Below are positions 21,568-33,659 of a DNA stretch of 64,000 nt, one piece after another. Each line of letters starts with the position of its first letter. The stretch's first letter is position 1. The position numbers were made by a program, and so were the translations under genes. The notes under the pieces are model-generated. The model ran no database searches, was not told the origin of the DNA, and saw only the letters and a program-made list of their open reading frames with translations. Origin of the DNA: Botryosphaeria dothidea (Eukaryota > Ascomycota > Dothideomycetes > Botryosphaeriales > Botryosphaeriaceae); the NCBI GenBank assembly GCA_011503125.2, contig WWBZ02000082.1, positions 62,001 through 126,000 of the forward strand, read 5' to 3'.

Positions 21568-23110
21568 CTAATATTAACTTCCTTCTATCTCTAGGTTCGG
21601 CTGCGAGGGGGCTAGTAGTGTAGGCTATAAGGAGGGAGTTCCCGCGGGCTTCTCTAAGGCGTGTTGTAAGCTATTAAGTCCGGTAAACCTTATTTAGTTA
21701 GGAGGCGGGGGGCGGCTTAAGTCTCTTGGCCTACCTAGTCCCCTCTTAACCGGCTCCTCCTCCCTAATCCTCTTCCTTAGTCTAACGGTTAACTAGTTAG
21801 TTTAAGGCTGTGTTTTAGTTATTAGGGGTCCTTCCCGGTGCCTTTCTAGTGCTACTAGGCGGGCCTGGGCGGCCTTAGTATAGCAGGCTCTGCGTGCTAG
21901 GTAGAAGTTGCTCTAGGCTATATACCTTTAAGAGTAGTTTGCGTACTATATACTTTCCTTAGGGTAGTTCCTAGTATTATATACCTTGCTACACTATCCG
22001 CACTTTTCCTCCTTTTTATAATAGTTAGTAATATATCCGTAGGCCTAGTACTTAAAATACTGGGTTACTATAAAGGCTGCGTTATAGTACTACGCTATAT
22101 AGATAGTAAAGTTAATAACTAGCCCCTTATTAATAATCTAGTTAGCGGTTTCGGGGTTTATAGTGCTAAGGATAATAGCCGAGTAAGTTTTCCCCTCTAG
22201 GAGCTTCCTCTTTAGCTAGGCTAGCTTGCTAATACGTAGTCCTAGGTATAGAGATAGGTTCTACTCCTAGATGGTTTAGATGGCTTAGGGGTCTATGGTG
22301 TCGATTTCTTCTCGAGGGACGTTGTATACTAGCACTAAGTATAGCTGCTAGTTAGGCCTAACTTCTTTTCCTAGTCCTGTAGTCTATTCCTAGTCCTAGA
22401 GAAGGGCTGTTCTAGTTGCTTTATCCGGTATAAAGATCCTAACGTCTCTACTAGGGAGCTTCTTAGCAGTAAGTACTTTCTTACACGCCTAGCTTTTTCC
22501 TACCTAAATCTTTCTAATAATTGCCTTATTTAAGAGCTTAGCTATTTCTTATCTATTTGCTATCTCTAAGAAGTAGAGGGTAAGTTTAGTAGTGGCTAGG
22601 GGGGTAGGAGGCTTCGGGGCTACTTAGGCTGCAATTTATACCTAGCTGCGAGTATTAGGTGTAGGTGTAGAGGTAGCCTAGATACGGTTGACTATCTTTT
22701 AGACCTATTAGACCTCTTTAAGGATGTTCTTAAGGCCTGGCTCCTTAGTAGCTGCCTCCTAGTAGATAGTAATATAATCCTAGAAGATTATCTTAGTAAT
22801 ATCGAGAAAATTTTTTACCTAGCTGGAGAGGACTAAAGGGAGGCTAGCGGATGTTTATAGGGCTTAGAGGAGGGTGTCTGCTATTTTTAAGGCTCTCTTA
22901 ACGTATTCTACGCTATACTAGGTGCTCTGCGGTTTCTTAGGGGTATATTAGGGCTAGGTAGAGGTAGTCACTAGGGGAGGCTGTTCGCCTCTTCCTGTGT
23001 CCTCTATATTAACCACTTCGCGGCTATAGTTGTCTTAAGTACTGTTTTAGGACTCGCGAAGCCTAGGAGAGTTCCTAGGGCCCTCTCCCGGCGCCGTAGC
23101 TTGGGGTCGA
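21568..23110 (-). pseudogene. LINE-beta copy 1, ORF1 (gag-like)
   Basis: This is a minus-strand ORF1 remnant. Its zinc-knuckle region (about 21880-22020) and the following FYLARRACYTKAAQARL...RKRIREEEP closely parallel LINE-gamma ORF1 at 41160-41595, so the two LINEs are related. It ends LEIEG-S-stop. Many RIP-type stops are present and the N-terminus is not resolved. Confidence 0.72.
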
Positions 23111-23150
23111 TTTTTTAGTGTGGTTATGTTTTTTTAGTAATAAACTATAG

Positions 23151-23364
23151 TTCTTAGCCTATAATCCGTAGGAGTAACCGGGAGAATTTGACCGAACGAG
23201 GGGTGGTTAATTGACCGCCTTTCTTTAGGATCTAGGGGGCTAATAAGCCATAGTTCTTATACGAGAATTAGGCTTATATTTAGCTCTTTTGCAAGTTCTA
23301 GAACGGCTTCCGTAGCCTGCGCGTTCCGGTTTAAGTTAACTTATAATACCCTTATAGAATCCAT
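23151..23364 (-). pseudogene. LINE-alpha ORF2, N-terminal endonuclease segment
   Basis: The ATG at 23364 gives MDSIRVL-x-VNLNRNAQATEAVLELAKELN, a LINE endonuclease N-terminus, and runs to RLRTIVYY at 23151. There it is cut by LINE-beta copy 1 and continues at 5078 with SRNLRKTQINYRE. The TAA after RVL and a TAG later replace glutamine codons. Confidence 0.85.
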
Positions 23365-23375
23365 TAAAAGAGAGA

Positions 23376-24809
23376 CTAGTTGGGCACGGGGTCGTGGGTA
23401 CGGCAAGGCCGACCTTTTAAGCTTTTATACCCCGAATAGGGGCATAAGTGCTGCTCGGTACGGTGGCCTTGTTTTTGGCAGATTCCGCATCTTGCTTTCC
23501 GCGTGCATCGGGTAGTCTCATGGCCTTTTATAAGGCAGTTTCTACACACCGTCTCCCTAGGGGTAGCTAAAAGCTTTTCGGCTTTACAGCTTACTCCTAG
23601 AAGGTATAGGCGGTTAGAGATCGCCCTCCGTTGTTCCTCGGATGTTTTAAATGCAACGTAGATAGATCCCGCGAGCTAGTTTTCTCTTTTCTCCTTTACC
23701 GTAAGCTAGTAGGGAGCTCCTACTACTTTTAGGTTAGGGTTAAAGGTTTTAAACTCGTCCCTAACTACCGTTGCTAGGTCGAGATCTTTTAGTTCTTGCG
23801 TTGGAATTCCGTGGATAGCCACTTTATACCACGATTCGTTTGTTCGGATAGGGCTTTTAGGAAAGATCTTCTCGATTACTACCCTCTTATCTAGAAGAAA
23901 AGAGGCGGTATATCCCTCGTTAGCGGTAAGTACGATGTTATTCTTTATAGAAAGGTAGACGCCGGAAATAACCGCCTTATTCCGAAAGCCCGCGTTTTCG
24001 AAGGCCTTATTAAGGCGTTCGCGTAGGGCGTAGGGCTTAAATTCAGCCCTAATACCCTCGTATTTAAGGGTAATTTGCCTCTCTACAAGGGTGGGCTTTT
24101 TCGGTGCTAGGGGAGAGGTCGGGATCGGCTTTTTCCTAGTAGATACTAGGGTAAAACCTTCGGATTCGAGGTTTTCTTTTCCTTGCGAGGCTACGCTAGC
24201 GTAGCTAGTTTTTTCTCCGGTTTTCTTAGCCTTATTAGGCTTCGATTCTATAGGAATCGGAGGAGGAATCGAGATATTTCGGACCTTATTAGATAAGGTT
24301 CGGGTAGCTACTTCTACTGCGCGAACTTGCGTAGCTAAGATCGATTTAGAGTAGTCGATTTTAGCGTTCCCGGTATACTCTCGGAAGATAGAGATAAGGT
24401 CGAGAAGGTTCTCGGTCTTTTTCTTATCGTTTTCGAGGTTCGTAGCCTTAATAAGGCAGTCAAGGGCCGCGTCGATATACTTAGAGGAGGAGTTAAACTC
24501 TTCGCGGAGGCCGGTAAACCTAGCCCTCTTTAGAAAAGGGTTCGGGATATTCGAGGGCGCGAAGATAGACCCCTCGAGGCCTTCCGCGGTTCGTTTTCCT
24601 CTCCGGGGAGTAGGAATTACTACCGGACGGGGCCGTTGTATAGGCCGCGGGGTAGGTTCTTCCTCGGTAGTCATCTCGATATCCCCGGAACTACTAAGCC
24701 TAATAGTTTCCGGAGCCTCCTAAAGGAATCGGAGGGGTTGGAGGGTCTTAGGGAGTGGTGGGAGGGTTGGATCCGGGGTTCCGGGAGGGTCCGGAGGATC
24801 GTTTTCCAT
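23376..24809 (-). pseudogene. LINE-alpha ORF1 (gag-like, zinc knuckles)
   Basis: The frame is continuous from the ATG at 24809 (MENDPPDPPGTPDP) to TAG 23376-23378, about 477 codons. RIP-type stops are near 24720 and 23706 and in the segment after it; the 323 codons from 24674 to 23706 are fully open. The middle part (PTPSPLAPKKP... then YALRERLNKAFENAG) resembles the RNA-binding-like region of Tad ORF1. The C-terminus carries CRNCLIKGHETTRC and CGICQKQGHRTEQHLC knuckles. His, Trp, Met, Cys and Gln are conspicuously rare before the knuckles, matching the CpA/TpG shortage. Confidence 0.82.
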
Positions 24810-24966
24810 AGTTTTCCTTGCTCTTTCTTAACGAAAAGTAGTAGGAAATAAGAAGAGAACTAGAGTAAGGACTAGAAAGAAATCGCCGGCTTTAGTTTCG
24901 TCTAAACTAAGCCGTAAACAAAAGTAACCCGGGCGGGTGCGAGGGTTTTTCTTACTCACTTGTCGG

Positions 24967-27960
24967 CCTTATTATTAGTATAAACGGAATTAAAATAGAT
25001 CTAGAAAAAGTCTCTACTATTATTAACTAGGAGGCACTAACGTTAGTTAAGGGTATATAAGCCTTCCTTAGCTTTATAAACTTCTACCGCCGCTTTATTA
25101 AGAACTTCTCCTATATAGTACGCCCTCTTACTAAGATAATAAAAGAAGAATAATTTATAACTAGGAATAGAAAACGCAAGATAAAATACTAGGAGTTTAT
25201 ATAGGATAATAAGAAATAAGCCGCCTTTAACTAACTGCAAGCTACATTCACCTCCGTATCCATCCTTATATATTTCGACCCTAAAAAGAAAATATAGGTT
25301 AAAACGGATGCCTTAGACTTTGTTAGTACAGGTATCCTATCGTAGATACACGACGGAGTACTTAAACTAGTTATATACTTTTCTAAGAAAATATCCTTAA
25401 CTAAGTATAACTATATAGATAGATAAATTCATTTCTTCCCGATATAGCTCCCTTACGGGTTTATACGGGGCTGGCTATCTATAGTTATTTTATACGAGGG
25501 GGAAAACCTTTTCGCCTAGTAAAAACCCCTCCTCTCTCTCTAGGTATGCTATCCTATACTAGTTCTTGTTTTTCCTTCTTATTAGTAGCGGCTACTGTAG
25601 CAGCCCTATATTCACCTACTAAACCTATCTCTTTAGTTCTTATCCTCGTAGTTATCCGGGTCCTAGTAGTCCTAGTAGTCCTAGTTGTCCTCCTAGTTCC
25701 TCTTCCTAGTTATCTTCCTATATTAGTTCTCTTACTAGGCTAAATTGCTTAAGTAGCCCTAGGCGTAAGAACTAGTCTATTACTACTTTAATCTCCTTCT
25801 TTATTAAGAGGAGGGAGTAGTAGTCCGTAGTCCCTACCCTTTAGAGTATCTATACCCTACCCTATTAGAAGTAGGGGTAGAAGAGGAGGATATACTTTAG
25901 GGTTTATCTATACTAGCCGCATGGACAGGCAGGAAGTATAACTATATAATCTACGATAAAGAGCTACTTACTATTATTCGCTTCTTTAAGACTTAGAAAC
26001 TAGAACTTATAAGTACTCCTATAGATAAGCCTATTAAGGTGCTTACGAATTATAAGAACCTAGAGTATTTTATAATAACTAAGTAGCTAACTAGCCGCTA
26101 AGCCCGCTAGGCTAAATTTCTATCCGCCTTTAACTTTATTATCTCCTACCGGCTAGGCAAATAAGAAGAGAAGCTAGACTCGCTTATAAGGAGAACGTAG
26201 AACTTACCGTAAGGAATTAACGACCTAAGGAAGTAACACCAGTTTTAATAACTACTTCGGGACTTAAACCTAGAACCTAATATAAAGATCGCTATTAATT
26301 CTATTCTCTTTACTACTAATAACCTAGAGGAGAAGAAGTTAGACTCTTAAGAGCCGGAAGATAACTAGACCTAGGAAACCTAGGAAGCCTAGAAAACCTA
26401 GAAAGCTAGATAAAAAGACCTCGATATACTTATTAGCGAAGCCTATGAGGAGGATAGAGTAATCTAGAACCTCCGTAGAAGTATTAATACTAGAGATAGA
26501 CGTGTACTAAGTTACTTAATTAGAAAGGGCTATAAGAAAAATATTTAGAACTTCTTAGTAAAAGATAGTTAGATATAGCTAAAAGACGCGCTTATTATCC
26601 TAGACTACTAACTACTACGCCTACGCCTCCTATAGAATTACTACAAAAAACTACTTATAGAATACCTAGGACCTAAAGCTATATATAGGGAGCTTATAGA
26701 AAACTACTAATAGGCTAGATAAAGGGAAGACGTTACTCGTTTCTATAAAAACTATTACTACTACCGCCGCTATAAGCTATACTTAGAGTAAAAGTAAGGA
26801 CTACTTAAACCGCTACCTATTCTCTAATAGAAGTAGCTCTACGTAACCCTAGACTTTATAGAAAAACTACCGCTATATACTAGAAAGAATTAGAAATACC
26901 GATACTATCTAGTTATTATAGACCGTTTAACTAAAGGAAAGATCTACGAGCTAATAATAATACTAGGTACTAAAGAAACCGTAGAGGCTCTAAACCGCCG
27001 CCTCTTTTATATACGAGGTTTTCTAATAGATATTATCTCCGACCGAGGTAGCGCTATAGACTTCTATATCTATAGAAGAATTATAGAACGATATAACGTA
27101 AAGGTTAAAATATTAACTACCTTTTACCTCTAGACTAACGGCTAGAGCGAGAGCTCTATTAAAGATCTTAAAAAGTACCTCCGGATATATATTAACTACG
27201 CGTAAGATAACTAGGTCGACTTTCTACCTAAAGCTAAATTTATAGCTAATACGTATATTAGCGTATTAACTAGTATATCGCTATTCTTCGCCGATAACGG
27301 ATTCTATCTACGTACTAGCTTAGAGCCTATAAAAATCTACTAGAGTACTAGAAAAGTAGAAGTAATTAGAGTAGACCGGTTAGTTAAAAGGTTAAATACT
27401 ATAAGAAGCTTCCTCTAAGAATAACTAGCCTAGATATAAGAAGAATAAGCCCGCTACGTAAATAAATTCCGCTAGCTATACCCTACTTTTCGTATAGGCG
27501 ATAAAGTATTTATTAACGCCCGAGACTTTAACCTAGGACGGAATAGTAAGTCTCTCTTACTAAAGAACCTTAGTCCGTAGAAAATTACTAGGTTAATTAA
27601 CGGTAAAGTATACGAAGTTACTATACCTCTTTATATATAAGAGAAAGAAATCTTCTCTATATTCTACCCCTAGAAGCTATATCTTATCCTAGATAACCTA
27701 TACCTAGATTAGGTCTAGAAGCCTAGCCTAGTATATATAATCTTTAATAAGAACGAGAATAAAACTTATAAGAAGTAGGAAGTACTAGAGGTAGTAAACT
27801 ACCGAAACTTAAGGTATAGAGTATAGTATAAGGTTACCTTTATAGGCAACTAAAACGAGTAGAACTCTAATCCTCTATAGTAATACTAGGGTAACTATAA
27901 GAATACTCCTAATAAAATCCGTAAGTACTACGTATACTATAAGGATGCGCCCGAGCTACC
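24967..27960 (+). pseudogene. pol: Ty3-A pol: reverse transcriptase C-term, RNase H, integrase, chromodomain-like end
   Basis: Native Ty3-A resumes with VGLIIS, NGIKID-LEKVSTI and INFYRRFIKNFS (reverse transcriptase thumb). RNase H follows (YIIYDKELLTIIRFFK, TNYKNLEYF) and is split by LINE-beta copy 3. The integrase core has VTLDFIEKLP, DIISDRGSAIDF and LQTNGQSESS. A degraded chromodomain-like segment lies near 27750-27900. Dozens of TAG and TAA stops replace Gln and Trp codons, and CpA and TpG are nearly absent. Confidence 0.82.
25418..25933 (-). mobile_element. LINE-beta copy 3, 5'-truncated 3' end
   Basis: This 516-bp copy of the LINE-beta 3' end (same as 5094-5620) is flanked by a perfect 15-bp TSD, aagtataactatata (25403-25417 and 25934-25948), inside Ty3-A RNase H. 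Loss of the 5' end on the right agrees with the minus-strand orientation inferred from coding. The + strand reading frame it contains is a copy of the same non-coding 3' region as 5225-5422. Confidence 0.9.
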
Positions 27961-28010
27961 CGAATTTTTTAAAAAGCTTAGTAGACCTCGCTTAGAGAAG
28001 AGAGAGGTAG

Positions 28011-28242
28011 TATTAGGCCTCTTAAGCGCTACTATTCTAGGTAACTAGATAGATACTTAATAGTAACTAGAGGCCCTAGCTTTACTAAGAATAACTTAGT
28101 TAGATACTAAGGTATAGGTCTAGCGCTAAGCGACTAAATATATTTATTCTTCGCCCTCTCTTTCTAGACTCTCTTTTCTTTCTTCTTATATATAGATTTT
28201 TAGTTAAAAGTAATACTATTATTTCGGCTTTACTACCTTATA
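28011..28242 (+). repeat. Ty3-A 3' LTR
   Basis: This 232-bp LTR is the partner of 190-421. It is preceded by a purine-rich tract ending gaggtag and followed by the TSD cctag, after which Ty3-E coding sequence resumes. Confidence 0.88.
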
Positions 28243-28967
28243 CCTAGTTAGAATTAAAGAAGAGAAAGAATAGAAGATAGCCTTTAGAACGAGGCTAGAA
28301 CTCTACGAGTATACGATTATACTATTCGGGCTTACTAACGCGCTAGTAACCTTCTAAAATCTCGTTAACGATACGCTACGCGAATATTTAGATATCTTCT
28401 ATTTAGCTTACCTCGATAATATTCTTATCTTTTTAGAGACCCTCGAGAATTATAAGAAGTATATTAGAAAGATTCTAGAAGCTCTCTAGGTAAAGAATCT
28501 ATCTATCGTATCTAAGAAATATAAATAGTACGTTTAAAGGACGGAATTTCTAGGCTTTATTATTATCCTAGATTACGTCGGTATAGACGACTCGAAACTA
28601 AATTCTATTAGAGAATAGCTAGTACTTAAGACGATTAAGAAAGTTTAGTTCTTTCTTAGATTCGCGAACTTCTATCGGAAGTTTATTTAGAACTACTTAA
28701 AGATTACGGAATCTTTAACGCGACTTACTCGAAAGAAGTATAGCTTTAAATAGAGAGACGATTAGTAGTAAGCCTTCGAATCGCTTAAACGTATATTTTA
28801 CGAAGTACCGGTTCTAGAGATATATAATTCCGATAAATCTATCGAAGTAGAAACTAATACGTTAGAATTCGCCCTTAGAGTATATCTTAGCTAGCCTAAC
28901 GAAGAAGATAGATAGTATCTAATCGCGTTTTACTTTAGAAAGTTTATACCGGTAGAGCTTAACTATA
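28243..28967 (+). pseudogene. Ty3-E reverse transcriptase C-term and RNase H start
   Basis: Continues the frame broken at 189: VRIKEGEEWK, LFGLTNA-x-VTF, AYLDNILIF (YLDD altered), FLGFIII, FRKFI. RNase H opening ETNTLEFALRVYL and FYFRKFIPVELNY is cut at 28967 by LINE-beta copy 2 and resumes at 36234. It is heavily RIP-mutated. Confidence 0.85.
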
Positions 28968-31900
28968 GATAGATAAATTTATTTCTTCTTAATATAGCTC
29001 CCTTACGGGTCTATACGGGGCTAGCTATCTATAGTTATTTTACTCGAGAGGAAAAATCTTATTGCCTAGTAAAAACCTCTTCTTTCTATCTAGGCCTATT
29101 TATTTCTACTAGTTCTATTTTTTCTTCTTACCGGTAGCGGCTACTATAGTAGCTCTATATTCGCCTACTAGCTCTACTTCTTTAGTTCTTATCCTCGTAG
29201 TTATCCGGGTTCTAGTATTCTCGGTAGTCCTTTTAGTTTCTCTTTCTAGTTATTCTTCTAAATTAGTTTCTTAGTAAGACTAAACTAACTAAGTAGCCCT
29301 AGGCGTAGAAACTAGCCTATTACTACTTTAATTCTCTTCTTTATTAAGAGGAGGAAGTAGTAGTCCGTAGTTTCTACTCTTTAGAGTATCTATATTTTAC
29401 TTTATTAGAAGTAGAGGTAGAAGAGAAGAATATACTTTAGAGTTTATCTATACTAGCCGTATAAATAGATAGAACTAGAATATTCTAATACCTTACGCCT
29501 TAAGAGAAAGTTCTCTAGTCTAATATACTCTATACGTAGTAGAGTAACGAGTATACTCTATAGCTTAGATAGTTCGCTATAGATTTATCTAATTTTTAGA
29601 TTCTACTATATACTTTAGGCTACTAGCTTATCTTATCTTCTCTAGCTAGTAGACTTTATCTATCTCTTCTTCTACTTATTTCTATATACTATACGTAGCT
29701 TCGTTCGCTTTAAAAGACTCTAGTAGGTAAAGAAGTAGTAGTTAAGAAGTAAGTTTACCTTTTTTCTAAGTAGGGTTCTTTTAGTAGGGCTAGTAGCGCC
29801 TTTAGTACTTAGAGTAGCCCGAGCTATCTATTTAATACTCTAGTAAGTTTTCTCTACTACTACCGTAACTAGGCTATTTCTAGCTCTAATAGCCTAGGCT
29901 AGTACTAGTTCGTCTAGATATAGTAAGAGTAGGGAAATCCCCGTCTTATACTCTAAGATTTATATACTAGTTAACTTATACGCTCCTAAGATAGTACGTA
30001 GATACTAGTTTTAGATCTTCTTTAGTAGCTAGATAGTTATTTTTCTCTACTCTAGAATTTCCTCTAGGGTATACTATATCCTATAGCCGTAGATAAGAAC
30101 TAGCCTTACTACGGCCGTATAGATATAACGAGCTTTAGTAAATAAGGCTCCCTAGGTAGACGCTACGAGTCTAGAGAGAGATATATACTATTTAATTATC
30201 TTAGCTCCTATTTCTTTAATATAGGATTCCTATCTAAGCTTATTATCTACGTAGACTTCTAGAATCTTAATTATAGACTCTAGGTATCTAGTAAATCTAG
30301 GAATATAAATTTCTACTACTATATTAAATCTCCTTAGTTTCTTTATAAAATAAATAAGATAATACTTATCGGGCGAGAAAGCTAACCCGTAGGTAGCTAC
30401 TTAGTACTCGTAAATTTAATATACTTCCTCTAGTATCCTATAGTTCTATTCTATAGATCTACTAAAGATTAGAATATTAGTATTATCGATAAATCTAAGA
30501 GAGAAGATATTATTTCTACGTAGCTATATAAGTAGATTAGAAGTAAAGAATAGATAAAGTATCGGCGATAGTAAAGATCTCTAGGAAATCCCGGTTAAGA
30601 TCTAGATTAGTAGACTAGTAAAGTCTCCGAAGGATAGCTAAGTAGTACGGTTCTATAGAAAGAATCGGGTAAATCTTTCTATCTATTCTAGGAGTTTTAC
30701 TATCCTTATATTATAGAGAAGCCTTTTATAAGATACGTAGTTATATACTCCCGAGATATCTAGGCTAAGAACTAAAGCTACTAGCCCTAGATCTTATATC
30801 TAGATAGTATAGATCTATTCTATAAGTAGGTTAAGAGCTACTACTACGGATCTATTTCTTCTAGCTTCTATCTATATATTAGAGAGTAGGCCGTATACTT
30901 TAGTAGCCTAGGAGATTCTATCTACTATAATCCTCTTAAGTAGCTTTTCTAGCGTATTAAGTAAAGTAATTAGCCTAAATAACTTAGCTTTAGTATAGTT
31001 ATCTCTCTATAGTTTTCTAAGAACTATAGTAATAGAGCTTTTAAACTATCTAAGATAGTATTTAAGTATAAGATATTTCTAGAAGAGTCTAGTAAGGGGT
31101 CCCCTTAGTATCTTAGCGTATTACTTTAGAAATCTATTAGTAATCTTATCTAGGCCTAGTATCTTATCTAGAGGAAGCTTCTTAATAGTATAGAGGACCT
31201 ACTCTTTAGTAAGGTCTTAGGAAATCTCTACTAGTACTAGATATATATATCTATTTAGATCTAAGAGGTCGGTAGCCCTAGAAGGTAGAAAGAACTAGTT
31301 AGTAAGAATTTCTATCTTAGACTAGTTATCGTAATATAGTTATTTATCTACTCTTTAGAGGAGTAGAAACTAAGATAGGGCTAGAGGTTCTAGTACTCTT
31401 ATTCTTACCTACTTTAAGAGCTTTTAGAGTATAGATAGATCCGAAGTAGTCTTAGCTACTATTCTACGCTATACTTTTATTCTATCTCTTCTAATCTACC
31501 TCTTCTTACTATTAGTAATAGTTTAGTATACTACTTAGTTCTTCTCCCTTCCTATAGCCGTTTACTTTCTTCTAGCTACTCTAGCCTAGTATACTAGATC
31601 CGAATACTTCTTTATCTATTATATAGAGGCCTAAGGCGAGGATCTTACTACTAGAATAATCTTCTAGATTATTCTTTAGATAGCCTCCTAGAGTAGTATA
31701 GTAAAGTAATCTAGATCTACTTTAGTATTAAAAGGGACTACTTTAAGGTATTCGAGCTTTAATTAGAGTATATTATTAGTTCTCTTCTAGTCTACTTTTT
31801 TCTACTAGAATCTTAGAGGGCGTAGTTCTACGGAGATAGAAGAAAAATTAAGTATAGTAAGGATAGGTAGATAGTTAGAGGATAATTCGAGCTTCTAGCT

Positions 31901-32451
31901 AACTCTATAGCTAAGGATTCTCTTCTCTAGCTACCGTAATATAAAGATAAGATCTAGAGTACTCTCGCTACTACTATCTCGTTTAGTAATAGTATCTCTT
32001 AGAAGGACTAGATTAAGATTAGCTACGGTAGCTATCTTAATTAGGTTATCCGCTAGGGTATAGTATATTAGGGAGGTTATATCTTTCTAGATAGGATAGT
32101 AGAGATTAAAGTCTTCTAGGAGAATATACTCTTCTAGTTTTCTAAGAACTTCCGGTAGAAGAGATAGAGTTTCTAGCGCTATACTAGTATAAGAGACTAG
32201 CGGGGGATTATAGTAGTTATAGATATAGATTATATATATCCTAGTAATAAGGGATAGTATAATAAGATCTAGTAAATAGACTATTGCTTACTAGAAGTCG
32301 GGGCTAATAGCCTTACTTATAAAGAAGTAGGTTCTTACTACTCTCTCCTAGGGAAAAACTATATAGTAGGTAGGATATCTTACTATTATCTTAACCCTCG
32401 GGTTTCTCTAAGGTTCCTAGATAGCTAGGATATAGTAGATCTTTAGGTCTA

Positions 32452-32701
32452 TATTACGGTTTAAACCCTGAGGGTGCCTTAGATGGATCCTGCGGCGAGA
32501 CCTTGGGTTAAGAGGACCCTGAAGCTCAATGAAGCTCAACAAGAAAACCCTGTAACTCGCTACCAGTAAAAGGGACTCTGGAGAGATATATAAGCAGCGC
32601 TATCTTACTTAAACCTTTCTTTCTTTTCTCTTTAGCTTAGTCTTCTCGTAGATAGTAATGCCACTGCATTTCCGCGAGTGCACCGGATGCAAGCCATTAT
32701 A
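32452..32701 (+). repeat. Non-autonomous element, 5' LTR
   Basis: This 250-bp LTR contains a TATA-like atatataag. Compared by eye with 34325-34574 it differs at eight positions, all CpA/TpG against TpA; seven of the mutated bases are in this copy. Confidence 0.9.
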
Positions 32702-32859
32702 TTAGACTAAGCTCCTCTTTCGAACTACTAAAGCTCGATAGTATAGTGGGGGTCAACTACAGATAGCCGCCTTAGGGCCTCGCTTAGTTAGTAAAGAGTA
32801 CGATAATAACCGAACGATGCGATAATACGATACGATACGCAACGACTACGACGGTTCCC

Positions 32860-33000
32860 CTTCCTCTATACGCTATAGCTCCCACGTAAGCACTGCGTTC
32901 TCATTCTCCTTTCCTCTATACGCTATAGCTCCCACGTGAGCACTACGTTCTCTTCCCTTTCCTCTATACGCTATAGCTCCCACGCGAGCACTGCGTCCTT
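32860..33000. repeat. Three tandem copies of a 45-60 bp unit
   Basis: The unit cctctatacgctatagctcc is followed by cacgtgagcactgcg (variants cacgtaag and cacgcgag) and occurs three times in a row. It holds a CACGTG-type core in one copy. Confidence 0.8.
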
Positions 33001-33198
33001 ATTCCCCTCCTTAAAAGTTTAGGATAGTAGCTAGGCTCGTTGCTAGTTGACTATACCTGGGAAATCGTTCAAGAAGGTGTCCGTATAGGCACTTGAGAAG
33101 GTTCCCGAAGGAAGCCCTTTAATAAAACGACGGTGTGGCGTTTGAGAAGGCACGAAGAAGTCCCTAAAAGAAGATCTAAAAGGAGATCTTAGAGAGGG

Positions 33199-33425
33199 CA
33201 CCTAAGAAGACACCTAAGAAGACACCTAAGAAGACACCTAAGAAGACACCCGAGAAGACACCTAAGAAGATACCCGAGAAGACACCCGAGAAGACACCCG
33301 AGAAGACACCTAAGAAGATACCCGAGAAGACACCCGAGAAGACACCCGAGAAGACACCCGAGAAGACACCCGAGAAGACACCCGAGAAGACACCTAAGAA
33401 GATACCTAAGAAGATAACTAAGAAG
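33199..33425 (+). repeat. 12-bp tandem array encoding TPKK/TPEK tetrapeptides
   Basis: About 19 head-to-tail copies of cacctaagaaga or cacccgagaaga. Read on the + strand, the orientation of the LTRs and chromodomain tail, one frame gives Thr-Pro-Lys-Lys and Thr-Pro-Glu-Lys units with no stop through the array. The frame upstream reads (stop)KKI(stop)KEILERAPKK with TAA stops that could be former CAA codons. The leucine-rich translation of the opposite strand is a by-product of the repeat. Confidence 0.7.
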
Positions 33426-33659
33426 GATATATATAGAGGAGACTAAGAGCAACTCGAACGGTCTTTCTCGAAAATTTTTTTTTCCTCTTTTAATTTAGAT
33501 TTCTAACGATTTACCTACCTGACCCTCTATCGAAAGGGGGGAGGAGGGGGGGGGGGATTCCTATAGGCGTCAGGGACGACGCCTCTCGGGACGGAGGTAT
33601 AGAGCTAGATTAGCTCAGCTAGACAAATGGGGTTTGGCCTCGGGGTTGGCCATTTGGAT

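Larger units (their letters stand above)
5094..23135 (-). mobile_element. LINE-beta copy 1, full length with two nested Ty3 elements
   Basis: This minus-strand LINE is flanked by a perfect 15-bp TSD, agtaataaactatag (5079-5093 and 23136-23150), inside the endonuclease of LINE-alpha. Its native pieces are 5094-7345, 14202-14736 and 20780-23135, about 5.15 kb, the same native length as copy 2. The 3' end (left) carries a short TATC-type microsatellite. It is moderately RIP-mutated: CpA and TpG persist here where copy 2 has TpA, so the paired copies show directly what RIP changed. Ty3-C (TSD ctctt) and Ty3-D (TSD gctgc) are inserted in it. Confidence 0.88.
1213..24966 (-). mobile_element. LINE-alpha, Tad-like non-LTR retrotransposon, full span
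   Basis: This is a minus-strand LINE inserted in Ty3-A. Its 3' tail is an (ATTA)n microsatellite at about 1213-1235. ORF1 is 24809-23376. ORF2 starts at 23364, is interrupted by LINE-beta copy 1 (5094-23135), and resumes at 5078 to about 1440. The order is ORF1 with zinc knuckles, endonuclease, reverse transcriptase, RNase H, the Tad1/LOA-type layout. Ty3-A coding sequence (VGLIIS...NGIKID) resumes at about 24967. No clean TSD is visible: only gtcg is shared by the two flanks. Confidence 0.85.
190..28242 (+). mobile_element. Ty3-A LTR retrotransposon, full span with nested insertions
   Basis: Two 232-bp direct repeats (190-421 and 28011-28242) bound the element. Both start TATTAGGCCTC and end CCTTATA, the RIP-altered form of a TG...CA LTR. 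A 5-bp TSD, cctag, flanks the outside (185-189 and 28243-28247). Polymerase is on the + strand and a purine tract (agagaagagagaggtag) precedes the 3' LTR. The interior is split by LINE-alpha (about 1213-24966) and LINE-beta copy 3 (25418-25933), leaving roughly 3.8 kb of native sequence. Gag C-terminus, protease and the first half of the reverse transcriptase were not found anywhere in the window, so a deletion probably accompanied the LINE-alpha insertion. Confidence 0.85.

Noticed and set aside
33189..33452. Minus-strand leucine/cysteine-rich frame (CLLGCLLG repeats) as a membrane protein
   Set aside because: It is the complement of a 12-bp satellite; the element's LTR and chromodomain orientation is the opposite strand.
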